Source: Cytospora piceicola
Taxonomy: Eukaryota; Ascomycota; Sordariomycetes; Diaporthales; Cytosporaceae
Assembly: GCA_023375675.1 (NCBI GenBank)
Contig: JALQBC010000026.1
Coordinates: 537,403 to 601,402, forward strand
Length of the DNA: 64,000 nucleotides
Reading direction: 5' to 3'
The notes below the pieces were generated by a model that had not been told where the DNA came from, ran no database searches, and saw nothing but the letters and a program-made list of their open reading frames with translations. This document shows, one piece after another, positions 26,553-39,739 of this stretch. Numbering within the stretch: the stretch's first letter is position 1; each line of letters begins with the position of its first letter. The translations under genes and the position numbers were made by a program.

Positions 26553-26972
26553 TGTAATAATTACAGTATAACCTTTATAAAAATACCTGTCGTACCCGGT
26601 AGGGTTTATATTATTAGTAGAATATGTATATAAGAGATAAATAATGTTCTAAACTTTGTTTATTATAATAATTAAAAGGTAATAAAACTTATTATAGAAT
26701 AATACTTAGATTAATAACTAAAGACTAACTATAACTATATAAAAAGTAGTACTTTACTGTCCTTATATATTTAGCTCTTTAATATAACTAGATTGACTAT
26801 ATTAAATATGTTTATAGTTAATATATTAGTAACCTTAACTTTAGTAAGGTACCTTAGTTAGCCGGAACTCTTTTATAAAGATTCCGCCCGTTTTAATATA
26901 CTAGCCTTACTTAAGTTATATATAACTTCCTAACTGTATAACCTCTTAATACCTTAACCTTAAGTTATAACA
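26553..26972 (-). repeat. 3' LTR of Gypsy-A copy 2
   Basis: 420 bp from TGTAATAATTACAG to TTATAACA. Compared with the 458-bp LTRs of copies 1 and 3, a central block is replaced by 'ctatattaaatatg' and nearby sequence, so copy 2 belongs to a distinct LTR subtype. Confidence 0.9.
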
Positions 26973-26999
26973 TTATCCTCTCTTTTTATCGGTCTTTAT

Positions 27000-27650
27000 C
27001 TTCGAAAACCTATAAATTATTTCCTTTTATCTTAACGTATATTTATACCTTCTTAATTTATTATATCCGGTAAAGTTAAAGGTTTTTATATCGTAAAACC
27101 TCTTCCCGGACCTAAAAGTACTTTTAACTATAACGATCTTTTTATTAAAATCTTAGCTTATTTCGTTAAAATACTATCTTATTCTGCTTACGAAAAGAGA
27201 GGTATTAATACTTATAAAGTTTCTTCTCGAAATAGTTTTCGTTATTCTAAATACGTTTATTTAGATATATCGTTATATAACGTTCGGGGTTTTTCGCCGT
27301 CGGATGTCTGTAAAATTTCTTTATAATATAAAAAGCTAAAAAAGCAGATCGAGGCAGAAAAGAAGAAGTTATATAAATCGGCTGTTTGTTTAAAACGGTT
27401 ATATAAGTAAAAGAAAATATAGTCTAGTCGGATATAACGTGTAATTTGTTATAGTTTAGATTCTATAGAAGAACTAAATTATGTTAAAGCTAAAGAACAG
27501 GCCGTTATTAAAAATACGTTAAAACCTCGTGCTATTCTTATAGATAATAATATGCTAAAGTATAATTAGAGTATAGTAGATTTAACTAGTATTAAAGCGG
27601 AGTTATTAAGGTTTAAAGCGAATATTAGCTTTAGTTCGGCGTTTAGCTGA
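27000..27650 (+). pseudogene. Antisense reading frame in Gypsy-A, coiled-coil-like
   Basis: On the strand opposite to pol, one frame ends at TGA 27648-27650 and is open upstream except for a handful of TAA/TAG stops explained as mutated Gln codons. It includes Y-I-V-K-P-L-P-G-P, S-P-S-D-V-C-K and a charged stretch around 27320-27420 (K-K-Q-I-E-A-E-K-K-K-L) that could form a coiled coil, then D-S-I-E-E-L-N-Y-V. The region keeps many TG and CA. Copy 3 has the same frame, more damaged, at 46620-47235. I recall short fungal repeat-encoded proteins of this look, but function is unknown and I did not check. The start codon is not visible; the 5' limit is approximate. Confidence 0.62.
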
Positions 27651-27689
27651 AAAAGTAAGTGTTTTAGTCTTTTATTACTAATAGCAGTC

Positions 27690-28090
27690 TTTTACTAGTA
27701 ATTTAACCTTTTTTATTAGTAAACAGTTTATTATTTAGTTATAATATTTTCTATTAGTATATTCTATAGTAACTAATAGAAAATCCTTAGCCTTATTAGT
27801 AAAAGTAACTAGTAAAACTACGTTTTATTAATAAAACCTTATTTAACTAATAGAATCCTTTTTAACTAGTAGAATCCTTTTTAACTAGTAGGATTCTTTC
27901 CTTACTAGTTATGTTAGTTATAACTAGTAACGTTATTAGTCTGTTATTTAGCCGTTTTAGCTAGTTTAGTTATTAGTTTAACTAGTTTAAATTTATAACT
28001 AGTCGTTCTTTTATATTAGTTAATTAATACTCTGTAATATTTTAGGTTCTTTATTAGTTCTTATATATTTTTTAACTAGTTATAGCCTTT
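27690..28090. repeat. ACTAGT-rich repeat cluster
   Basis: More than ten copies of ACTAGT or ACTAAT motifs in 400 bp, including three tandem copies of a unit like 'aactagtagaatccttttt' at about 27843-27900. ACTAGT is its own reverse complement, so the cluster can pair with itself. The equivalent stretch in copy 3 is 47270-47650, where the motif has decayed to ACTAATATTA forms. It lies between the antisense frame and the end of pol. Confidence 0.8.
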
Positions 28091-28249
28091 TTATTTAACT
28101 AAGAATTCTGTTTTTTTATTAGTTTATCGTTTATTTAATATTTATTCTGTTTTATATTCCTGTATTTTATAGTCGAATTCGATTTTTTCGTTAAATCTTA
28201 TATTTTTATATATCAGTTTAAGTAATAAAATATAAAAAATTAGGTATAT

Positions 28250-31200
28250 CTTTATTTTTAAAGGTAATAAAAGTTTATAGTTAACGTTTAAAAGCTTCTT
28301 AATAATTTTAAATACTCTGAGTTTTTTAAAATTAAGTTTTTTATTAAGTCTTTTTATTTTAATATTTTTATATAATAAATAAACCTTATCCCTTTCTTTT
28401 AAAAGTAGTACTTTTAATCGTTCTTAATTATAATATTCTGCTATCTGCTAGTAAATAAATAAAAGTTCTTTTAAGATATATTTATATAATTTATAAATCT
28501 CGTTAATACGTTTTATTACTTTTATATTATCTTTTTTAAATAATAGTTTTCTGTAAATCTTAAAGTTATACCTATAATTAGTATAAAATAGTAATATTCT
28601 TATTATATTTATATTTATACTATTATAAGTAAGTTATATTAATAGTAAGAGATTAACTTAATTATTTTATTTATAGTTAATATAGCTTTTAAAGTAAGCT
28701 TTAACGATTTAGTTAAGCTGTTTTATTTATCTATTTATTTAAAAGTAAAAAGCTATTAAAAGCTTATATTTTACTTTTAGTTTATTTATAAATTTTTATT
28801 AAAAGTAAAAAGTAAACTTAATATTATAGTCTGTAATAAGTTTTTTTAGTAATCTGTATTAGTTAATAATATTTTATAAGAATATATATATTAATTCTTT
28901 TATAATTAAAGATTTTTAATAAAGTAGAAAATAAGCGTATTTAATAAGCCTGTTTACTATAACTAAGATACTATTATATAGTACTTTAGTTATTAATTCT
29001 TTAGATTTAAGTAGTTTAACGATAAAGTTTATAATAACTAATTTCTATAGTTTTATTATAATTAATAAAGCTTTTAACTTTTTATAAAGCTTATATTATA
29101 CTGCTTTACTTTTATTACAGATATTATATTCTTTAAACGTTATTATAATATATTATTATATTTTAAGAAATTTGTAATATTATCGGATTTTTTTAACTAT
29201 TAAAATAACTCTTTAATATTTATAAGCTAGCGTTTTATATATTCGGTAAATAAGCTTACTTTATAAGTTTTTTAAAACGTAAAGTTTATTTACTTAAAAG
29301 AGTATATTGTTTTTTTTTTAAAAGTTTTCTTTTTCTTTTAGTATAAGTTATTTTTAAGATTCTTTAAGTTTTATTTCTAATTTTAAATTTACGTTAATTC
29401 AGAAAGTAATATTTAACTATTTTAGTTTTTAAATAAAAGTACTATTATTATCTTATTTAAAAATACTTTATATTTCTAATATAATATCTTATTAATAGTC
29501 CGGGCGTTTACTTTAAACGTTTAGAATCTTATTATTTACTTTTTTATAATAGTAGATTTTTATATCGAACTAAAATATAAATTCTGCCTATTATACTTAT
29601 TGTTTATTAAAAACTTTAATAGTTATAAATATTATTAAGTTTTTATAGTTTAAATAAACTTTTACTTAATATTTTACGTTTATTAAGTAAGATTCTTATT
29701 CTTTAAACGCTTTAATAATTATTATAAGTTTTTTATTATATATTTAGTATTAAAGTTTAAATCTGTTAAGTTTCTTTAAAAGAAATACTATTAAATATAG
29801 CTTATCGTTTTTATTTTATTATCCGAATAATCTTTTAAGTATAAAGTTTAAAGAGTTTATTTTAACTTCGAATAGTTTTTAAAGATTTACTTTTATTAAA
29901 ACTAGTTTTAATATAACTATATTTTTAAGTTTATCGAATACCTTTTATATTTCTATAATATAATTAAATAATATATCTTTTTTTATAAGATTAATAAAAT
30001 ATATTATATATTTACTATAATTTTTAATAAATTATTAATAGAAGTTTATAAATCTTAAAAAGCCTTTAACTTCTTTAAAGTTTATTAGTTTAAGCTAATC
30101 TTTAACTGTTATAATTTTTAAGTTTTATATTCGAATTTCCTTTAAAGAAATAATATATCCGAGAAAGTCTACTTTTTTAATATAAATAAAACTTGTTTTT
30201 AGTTCTACTAGTAGTTTTATATTCTATAGTGCTTTTAATACTTAGTATATATACTCTTTATATTTACTTTTATTTTTAAAGTAAATAAAGATATTATTAA
30301 AATATACGATAATAGTAATATTTAAATATTTTTATAATATATAATTAATTATAACTTAAAATATAGCTAAAGCGTTAGTAAACCTAAATAATATTATTAA
30401 GTACTTATAATATCTATAACGTATTTAAATACTGTTTTTTATTCTTTTTTTTTCTTTTTTTTAATTAGGTTATAAGCTTTTTTTAAGTTTAAAGCTATAA
30501 AGATTTTTACTTTATATAATCTATTCTTAAGTTCTTCGATTAAAAGTAAAAGGTATCTGTTTTTAATAATAATTTTATTAAGCTATCGATAGTTAACATA
30601 TAGTTTTAACTTCTTATTTTTTTTTAAAATAAATAAGATTAAGTATTCTGCCGGCGATATTAATCGTCTTATATAACCTTTCGCTAAGTTCTTATTTAAA
30701 TACTTTTAAAGTGCTTTTAGTTAATCTTTATTTAATTTATAGATTTATTAAAACTTTAGCTATATTTTTTCTTTTTAAAGGTATTTTATAATCTTATTAA
30801 GTATATTTAAATAGTTTAGTATTAAAAACTTTTAAAAATAGTTTAATATACTTTTTATATTCTTTTAAAATATAATCTTAAGGTTCTTTCTTTACTTTTT
30901 TAGCTTTTAATAGGTAATTTATAAATCGTTTAAATAGCTTTTATATTTATTTAACTATTTCTTTATATTTATACCGTTACTTTTAACGTAAAGTAGTTCT
31001 TTTTTATATAACTATAATTGTTTTTATTGTTAGTAGTTTAGCTTTTTACTATATTTATACTTTATACTTATATCCTTTAATATTTTAAATTACTTAAGTT
31101 ATAGTTACTATCTGTTATTTTCTTTTAATTACGTTAACTTTTTTAATTATATTTTTATATCGTTATAACGTTATTTAATATAGCTATATAATATTTAATT

Positions 31201-34100
31201 TACTTAAAAACTTTATCTATACTTTTTTAATATTATAATCCTTTTTTAAAGTATTTTTTCTTATTATAGTTTCTAAAACCTAAGTAGTTCTTTAAATTCT
31301 TTTAAAGGTATTATTAAATACGTTTAAATACTATTTCTTTAAGCTATTTTTAAAAACTAAACTCTTTTTCTTAATATTATTAATTATCCTTTTAATTAAA
31401 GTATAGTTTATTTAATTAATCTAGCTAATAATTTAATTAATATATAAGTTATACTTTTTAAACTATATAATACTTAATATCGCGTTATAATTTAAAAAGT
31501 TTATAATATTAAAGCTAAAAGTCTTATAATATTATTAAATAATAATAAAACAATAATTAGTTTTATTATTAATTTATCTGTTATTATAAATAATATTAGT
31601 TTTTTCGATTATTTTTAGTTAATATAGTTTTTTCTTTTTATAATAAGCTAGTCGGTATTTATTAACTGCTTTTAAAAAGATAAAGTTCTTTTAAACGCTA
31701 CTATTTAATAATATATATAGTTTAATTTTATTAATTTATATTTTTAATTATAAATAGTTATAGTTATAAACGTTTATTATATTAAAGAACTGTTTTAGTT
31801 CTTTATTATTAAATAATTCTGTTTTTAATAACTTAACTTATTTTTTACTTATTTTATTACCTATTATATTAATTTCTTAGCTTAGTTTTATTTCTTTTTA
31901 AAAGGCGTTATTTTATAGGTTTTTTAAAAAGATATTATTTCTTTCTTTAAGTCTTCTTTTTAAAATGTTTTTTCTTAAACGCTTTTTAATAGTTATTTTA
32001 AAGCTTAAAGTTAATTTCTTTTTAATCTTTATTTATTTTAAATATATATTATTTTATACTATTTTATATATTTATATTAAAAATAAATATAATATATATC
32101 CGATAGATAATTATTAATAGTAAACTTTATTTTAATATAATTTAAAAGGTAATATTTTTTATTAAATATAAAAATAATATAATCCTTTAAGTTCTTTTTA
32201 TTTATTTAATAATAGTATAAGATAATATTATTAAATTAGTAAACTTATAAAATTAATATATATATATATTAATATAAAAAAAAGTTATTTTATACTTTAT
32301 AAAAATAATATACTTTATATTTATTATTAATATAAAATAATTAAATAACTTATATTATATATTATATATATTTTAAAAATAAGTAAAACTAGTTATTTTA
32401 TTATATTATTTTATTATAAATAGTTTTTTCGGTTTTTTTTATTATTATATTATATATAGTAAACTAGATATTATTTTTATAAAAAATAAAGTTTACTATA
32501 CTACTTAAAAAATAATATAAGTTATTTAATATATATTAAAATAATATTAAGTTTTCTTTTATTATTTTAAAGATTTATTATACTTCTTCTTTTATAAGGT
32601 TATTTATAATATTATTATTAATTTATTTATTAAAATCGTTTTTATACTTTTATATATTTTTAAAACTTATATTATTACTTAACTTAGTTTTTTATAATTC
32701 TTTTTTTAAAATTATTTAGTTAATAATATTAATTATTACTTTACTTTTTTTAATAAACTTAATAATTTGTTTTTTATTTTTTTATAATATTTTTTTTATA
32801 GTTTTTAAAGCTTACGTTTATTTAAAAGGTTTTTCTTTTTAAAAAGTAGTTATATAGTTAAAGCTTACTTTTGTTTTAGTTTTTTAAGTATTAAGAAAAG
32901 TAATAATATCGTTTTAATATAGTTTAAATAAAATTTTCTTTTTATATTTTATAAAGGTTTTTTAAACGTTTTACTTATCTTTTAAACCTTTTTTTATTAC
33001 TTTTATTAAATAATTAATATTAAAGTAATTAAAGTTATTATTTTAAATTACTATATTATATAATAGTTTTTATTTTCTTATTATAAAAGTTCGGTACTTT
33101 ATATTACTATTATACTATTATCTTTTAAATATAAGTTTTTATATTTTCTTTAACTTACTTTAATAGTTTTATATAAAGTATTCTTTTTTATTATAATTAA
33201 AGTATTTAAGTTTCGACTTATTTTTATATTCAATTATATTAAGTTTTATAAGTCTTATATATTATTTATATATAATATTATTATAATTATTCTTTTTATA
33301 TTAAAACGTTTTTCTAATATTAAAAGCGTAAAGTTTTTAATAAAACTTATTAGCTAACTTAAGCCTTTATTTTTCTAATTATTATTTATATAATTTATTA
33401 TTAATTTAAACTATTTTCTTTATATATTTTATAAAGTTATTTAGCTTATTGTTTTTAACTAGTTTATCTTTAACGTTATTTTTTAGTTTATTATAAAATA
33501 GTATTATTAAAAGTTTATTAAACTATTTTAGTTTTATAAAGATTTATAGAAAGTCTGTTAAGTAGTTAAATACTAAAGTTTATTATTTATATTTAACTAA
33601 GTTTTATTCTACTTATTATTTTTTTTTAAGTTTACCGAAAGCTCTTTTAAGTACTTTTTCGAATAAAATGTAATTTTAAAAGATATTAATAGTACTATTT
33701 TCTTTAAATAAGTTATAGTTATTATTTAAATAGTTATATATAATAGGTTCGAACTAAGTAAACGTGTTTCTTTTTAGTAAAGTAGCTATAAAAAGGATTT
33801 TATTATTTTTTATAGTAAAGTTATTTTTATAATATCGAAAGTAAGCTTTAGTTATAGTAAAGAACCTTTATAAAGTTCTTTTAATACTATCGAAAACCTT
33901 AAGCTTTTTAAGTTTAGTAGCTTTATATAAAACCTTCTTTTCTTTTTTCTTTTTATTTTTTTTATTAACTATTAGTTCGTTATACTTACTTTAGAAATCG
34001 TTAATTAAGGCGAAAGCTTTTATAAGCCTTTCGTTATCGGTTATCGGGATATCGAGTATTATAATAAAGTATCGGAATATTACTTAATAGTATATGTTAA
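28250..34100 (-). pseudogene. pol: Gypsy-A gag-pol, copy 2
   Basis: On the minus strand the reverse transcriptase reads V-Y-F-N-N-I-F-I-Y-F-K-N (active-site codons at 30292-30303, where N-N is D-D after RIP), then F-L-G-Y-I-I-S (30146-30166), then V-K-G-F-L-R-F-I-N-F-Y near 30040-30080. This order of boxes is that of Ty3/Gypsy. By position, gag lies at about 32000-34100, RNase H at about 29500-30000 and integrase at about 28300-29500. I did not pin individual integrase residues. Stops are too many for function. The same segments appear at 1-3190 and in two pieces in copy 3. Confidence 0.83.
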
Positions 34101-34137
34101 AACCGTATTAAATAAAAGTTATTAAAATATAATAATT

Positions 34138-34547
34138 ATAATATAACCTTTATAAAAATACCTATTATAACCGGTAAAGTTTATATTATTAGTAGAATAT
34201 ATATATAAAAGATAAATAATATTCTGAACTTTATTTATTATAATAATTAAAAGGTAATAAAACCTATTATAAAATAATACTTAGATTAATAACTAAAAAC
34301 TAGCTCTAACTATATAAAAAGTAGTACTTTACTATCTTTATATATCTAGCTCTTTAATATAATTATATTAACTATATTAAATATGTTTATAGTTAATATA
34401 TTAGTAACCTTAACCTTAATAAGGTACTTTAGTTAACTAAAACTCTTTTATAGAGATTCCGCCTGTTCCGATATACTAGCCTTACTTAAGTTATATATAA
34501 CTTCTTAACCGTATAACCCTTTAATACTTTAACTTTAGGTTATAATA
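34138..34547 (-). repeat. 5' LTR of Gypsy-A copy 2
   Basis: 410 bp, ending TTATAATA where the other copy has TTATAACA, and followed by AACCG. The LTR start TG has become TA. It is more RIP-affected than the left LTR. Confidence 0.9.
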
Positions 34548-34552
34548 AACCG

Positions 34553-37500
34553 CTATAAAAGAATACCGGGTAACGCTTAAAACGACGAAAATAAAAGAGA
34601 AAAACCCTTTTAAATAATATATTTAATAGTATTAAGTATTTCTTTATACTTAAGTATATAATCTAATAGATATAAATAACGTACTTACTATTAAGGATTT
34701 TATTAATATAGTTAATAAACGTATAGCTTTAAATTAAGCTAGCTATACTATATAAAACTTTATTAAAGATAATAAGCTAAGTAGCTTTATACTTATTTTA
34801 AAATAGCTCGGTATATAATTTATTACTTTTAACTATAAAAAAACTAACCGCTTTTTTAAAAAACCTGTTATATTTATTACGTTTTTAAATTAAATATCTT
34901 AAAAAAGATCTTATAATAATAAGCCGAAAATTCTTTATCTATATAGCTAAACGTATTTATAATAACTTAAAGATTACGTTAAGCTTAAAATAATAACGAA
35001 AAGCTCTTTAAAGTTTATTTATTTGCTTAAAAAAAACTTACTTATACCTTTATAAATAAGTAAAATACGTAAACGCTTTAAAAAAAATAAGCTAATCTAC
35101 TTTTAAAAAACGGCTTTTTAATAAAGAATAGATTAAAGGTAAAAGTAAAACCGAATAAAGTTAATTTATATATTCCGAAGAGATTAATACCTTTTTCCGG
35201 AAATACCTTGTTTTTATTAAGTAAAGTATTTACTTAACTATCTATACCTTCCTTTACTAGCTTTTATATAATACTTTAATCGATAACTATAAAGCTTCTT
35301 ACTTAGTTAATATTATAAACTTACTTACTCCCGACTTAGTTTAAAAAGCTAAGCTTAAAGATATAATAAAAGCTAGTATTATAGCCTTTCTAATTATTAT
35401 TAAAAAGACTTAAGTAATAAAAAACGTTTTAAATAAAGCTTGAAAACTTAATATAAAAACCTTAGTCTTTAAAAGCGTTATATATATAAAAGGCTTTTAT
35501 ATTAATATTATTTCGAAAGTTTATTTAAAGTAAGCTAATATATAGTATATAAAATTAAACTATACCTTTCGGTATAAAGTATTTAATAAAAGCGTAATAG
35601 TTAAGTAGTTAGTATATTGTTATAACTTAGGTTTTTTTAAATATAAGCCTTTTTCTATTTATATAAACAACTAAATAATAATTCCGATAAATAACGCTAA
35701 TATCGTTATATATATAATACTTATAGTAACTTAAAAGAAAAGTATATAGCCTTTACTAACTAAAAAAGATTTAAAGTATTTTTAATATTTAAAACTAAAG
35801 TATTTAAAGCTAAAAGCTTTAAAGGTAATAGTTTAAGCTATATAAAAAGTAAAGATTAATAGTATATAACGTATAAAGTATAAATACTATATAATAACGT
35901 ATACTTTATATATAATATTAAGATAAGTTTTTAAAAACCGTTTATTAGGTTTATTTTAACGTATTAACTAAAATCTGTTTAATTTCCTATATAAGCTAAA
36001 TAGCTTATCTTAGCTACTAGTAATTAAAGATAAATTCTTAAAGGTACTTTATATAAAAACACTTTTATTAAAAAGTAAAAGAAATATATTTTTTATATTT
36101 AAAGAGTTTTAAAGTATAGTAAAAACTAAATATAAGCTTATAATCTATAAGGTTTATTAAGCTAATAAAAAGATAGTAATCTTTATATATAATAGTACTA
36201 ACTATATAAAGTAATATATATATAAAAGAATTAAACTTAAGTTTATATTAACTTATACTTATAAACCGAATAAAGGTAGTAAACGTATAAGAAAAAAGAT
36301 TATTATTAAATTAATTAAAATATATACTATAGCTAACTTACTTAAAAGACTATAACTGTAAATAAGTATAGTAGCTATATATCTTTATAACCGATCTCTT
36401 TATTAAAGAAAAACGTAAATGTCTTTAAACTAAATACTCGAAATATAGTTTATTTAATATTTTTATTAATATATTCTTTACCGAGTTTATAAGCTTATAG
36501 TAAACCTACGCCTTAATTAAAAATATATATATATATATAAATACTAAGTATATTCTTTAATTAAAAATTAAGAAATAGAATATAGTAAACGTTTATTTAA
36601 AGTATAACCGAAAGCGTATATCGGCTATTTAGTAAGCTATAAAACGTTTAATATCTATTTAATTTAAATCCTTATAATCGACTAAATAATTACTATATAT
36701 AATATTGTTTTTAATAAAAAGCTTTTTTATAAGCTAAAATAAAAGCCGATAGTTTAACTATACTTAAGCGTATAGATATACTACTCGAGATTATAAATAA
36801 TAAAGTAATAAATATAACTTTAGTTATTAAAGCGTTTAGAATCTTTAATAGTTCTGAAAAGTAAACCGTTATAGTACGTTTATTAAAAATTAAGCTTTTA
36901 AATAAACCGTTTAAAAACTCGAAAATAAAAAGTAAACGACTATTAATAAAACTATTAAGCTTTAAAAACATACTTAACCTACTGTTTAAAATAACGAAAG
37001 GTAATAAACCGCCTGTTTTAAATAAGAAAAAGCTAATAAAACCTAACTTATAATAAATAAGGTATATAAAACCTTTAATATAAAAGTAATAAAGTTTCGA
37101 ATATAAGTATATAACTCTTTTCGTTAAATAAAAGAACGATTAATAATATTATTATAATATGTATTAATAGTTTATTATAAATAAAATCTTTTTAGTTTAA
37201 ATACTTTTAATAAATAAAATAAAAACCGGGAATAAAAGTAAGTTAACGTTAATAAAGGCTTTTATTAAAAAGCAGTAAAACTTTTATAATAATACTTTTC
37301 GAAAATAAACTAATTAACGTCTCGAAAAAGCGTAAGTAGTTAACCTTTTTTAATACCTTTATACTTAATTAATAAAAAGCTTTAAATAAAAGTAACTAAG
37401 TATATAAAACGTTATATATAGTTTTATTTATAGTAGTATAATAATACTTAGCTATTTATAAGAGTATAAAACTTATTTATTTTCCTTTATACCGAGATAA

Positions 37501-39080
37501 GCTTATTAAGCTGCTACCGAATAATTAAAAAAAGCTTTAAAATTATTTAATAGCTAAGCTTTTTATAAAAGCTATATACTTAAAACTTTAAACTTTAATT
37601 ATAAAAAAAAACGTAATAAAAAATAAATAAAAACGTAATCGATAGCCGGCTACTGTTTTTTAAATAAGTTTTTATATATAAATAAAATAAAAACGGCTTT
37701 TTAAAACGTAAAAAAGTACAGAAATATATACGTGGTAATCTTTAACCGGTTAATACGCTTTAAAGCACTTATATAGCTACGTTCGTTATACAGTTATTCC
37801 GAATCGCTATTACTATAGCTATTTAGTTTAATCTTAAAATTAAGTAGTTTAATATAGTAAACGCCTTTTTAAACGCTTTACTCGAAAGTAAACCGGTTTA
37901 CTATAAGCTTTTAAATAGCTTTAAAAAGCTTAAAAAGTATATATAGCTATTAAATATATTATATAAACTATAAGACGCTTTACTATTTTAATATAAAACA
38001 TTTACGTTTATACTTTAAAAGCTTAGTTTAAAACTTAATAAAAAAAAGCAGTATCTTTTTTAAAATAAGTATAAAACTATTACTATAGTATTTTATATAA
38101 ACGATTACCTTATAATTTATTATAAACGTAACTAATAAAAAGCTTATAAAGTAATCGATAAGCTTATATAAGTATATAAAATAAAGGCTTAAAGAGTAAT
38201 AAAATAATACTTTAAAGTTTATATTATTAAATATAAAGTAGTAAGATATATTTACTTTACTTATAATTCTTATATCGAAAAGATTATTAAATGTTTTAAG
38301 TTAATAAAACAGAAATCTTTAAATATCTTTTTACTATTTATACTACTTAAAAAGTATAAAAAAGTAATAATAAAAAAGTAAATTAAAATATATTAAAAAT
38401 AAGTTAAATTACTTTTATACTCGGCGATAATAATCTAAGTAAATATAGCTTTCTTTTTTATTTAACTTTTTTATTTCTTAATAAATCTTAGTTTAAAGTA
38501 TTTAAATATTATTAAGTAAGATATTTTATATCTTTATAGCTTATATACGCTTTTAATTTAATATAAAAATAATTAAAAAAAGGTTTTTATTTTTATAATA
38601 AATATTTCGTTTATAAATAATAAAAAATTTAAATAATCGTTTTATAACTATACTATATAATTTTATAAAAGGCTTATTTATTAATAAGCTACTTAATAAA
38701 ATACTATAACTACGTTAACTATTAAAGTAAAGCTTTTAAATATAATATATATAATAAAAAAGCTTATAATAATTAAAAGGCTATTCTGAAATTTAGCTTT
38801 TAATATTAAAAGCTTATAAAACTTTTATAATAATAATTAGTAAACTATTAAGCTAATTATTAAAAATAATAAAAAAGTAACTATAAAGCTTTATTACGTT
38901 AATATTTATAATATATAATTTAAATAAAAGTATATTAAAAGCTTATTTTATATATAATATATATTAACCGAGCTTATACTAGCTAATAAGCTTATAAAAA
39001 ATCTATTAAAAGTATAATTTAAGTATTTTAAAGTATTATTAAATCTTTATAACGTTATATAATTATTTAAAATAAGTATA
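34553..39080 (+). pseudogene. pol: Copia-1 gag-pol
   Basis: Plus-strand Ty1/Copia polyprotein remains. 34553-36100: open frame without recognised domains, presumably gag and protease. 36230-36700: end of the integrase core and the conserved stretch after it, reading T-Y-T-Y-K-P-N-K-G-S and later K-A-Y-I-G-Y-L-V-S-Y, as in Copia elements. 37740-38120: reverse transcriptase, with L-K-I-K-Q-F-N-I-V-N-A-F-L-N-A and the active-site Y-I-N-D (38094-38105, YVDD in intact elements). 38400-39065: RNase H, with I-D-N-Q-Q-T-I-K-L and Y-Y-V-N-I-Y-N-I matching the C-D-N-Q-Q...R-H-V-D-I-H pattern. RT and RNase H lie after integrase, the Copia order. The frame at 36711-36971 on the other strand is a shadow. 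Confidence 0.85.
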
Positions 39081-39308
39081 AAAAAACACTTTTAATTTTA
39101 AAAGGATTACCTTTTACTAATACTATAAAGCTTAAAATATAAACTTTTACTTAAAAAAGCAAGTTAATTAAAGTATATAAGCCCTTTTTTACCTTAAGCT
39201 TAAACGTAATATATTCCTTATCTTTATCTTTATTCTACTTTTCTTCTTTATTTTCTTTTTCTTCTTTTTACTTATTATAAGCGGAAAACCCGCTTTTATC
39301 TTACTTAT
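39081..39308 (+). other. Copia-1 tail or flank, pyrimidine-rich
   Basis: Non-coding stretch after the Copia-1 RNase H, with a strong TTCTT pyrimidine bias at 39225-39270. It should contain the 3' LTR, but no second copy exists in the window, so no boundary can be drawn. CTTAT at 39304-39308 is the target duplication of Copia-2. The 16 bp after Copia-2 (46127-46142) continue this sequence. Confidence 0.5.
39277..39299. other. Short hairpin
   Basis: ATAAGCGG and CCGCTTTTAT pair around AAAAC with one unpaired base. It lies just before the Copia-2 insertion site. It could be a chance palindrome or part of a Copia-1 LTR. Confidence 0.5.
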
Positions 39309-39501
39309 TGTTAGTAGGGCTTAAGGTAATATAAATACAATCGATCGTTCTGTTATCTTGTGGTTATATGTATGTGTTTATGTTTAAAGCTATCTACAGG
39401 CTTAGTATAGAAACCTATTTATAGGCTAGGCGGCTTAACAGTTCTGCCGCCTTACCGAGGTAGTAAGCTTAACTGCCTGCTTAATTAAACAGCGTTTTAT
39501 A
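39309..39501 (-). repeat. 3' LTR of Copia-2
   Basis: 193 bp, TGTTAGTAGG to GCGTTTTATA; the terminal CA has become TA. It contains GGCGG...CTGCCGCC, which can form a small stem. It retains several CA and TG. Confidence 0.92.
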
Positions 39502-39739
39502 CTAATAGCTTTTCTGTTTTATAATAGCTTCGTACTATCGATCTACCTATACTACTTATAGCCTTATACGTATAGGCTTTTATAGCCTTATACGTATAAG
39601 CTTCTTTTAACCGTCTACGATACCCTTATAAATCGACGTCCTTCTGATTATCGCCTTTAATCGGTTTACTATCAGACCGACTATAAGGTGTAGTACCTAC
39701 GGTATTATAGGCCGATGCCGTTTACGCCGTCGATTAGGC

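Larger units (their letters stand above)
26553..34547 (-). mobile_element. Gypsy-A LTR retrotransposon, copy 2, complete
   Basis: A 7995-bp element with LTRs at 26553-26972 and 34138-34547 and the five-base duplication AACCG on both sides (26548-26552, 34548-34552). Gag and pol lie on the minus strand, so transcription would start in the right LTR. A separate reading frame on the plus strand lies at 27000-27650, between the end of pol and the left LTR. It has accumulated fewer mutations than copy 3, especially in that antisense frame and the left LTR. It interrupts Copia-1. Confidence 0.93.

Noticed and set aside
36711..36971. Minus-strand open frame of 86 codons
   Set aside because: Lies opposite the Copia-1 region that follows the integrase, whose plus-strand motifs are recognisable; open only because RIP stops fall on the coding strand.
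34600..37000. Pogo/Fot1-like transposase
   Set aside because: A 'TTRD' stretch near 36785 suggested it at first, but the Copia integrase and GYLVSY-type motifs followed by Copia RT and RNase H on the same strand explain the region better.
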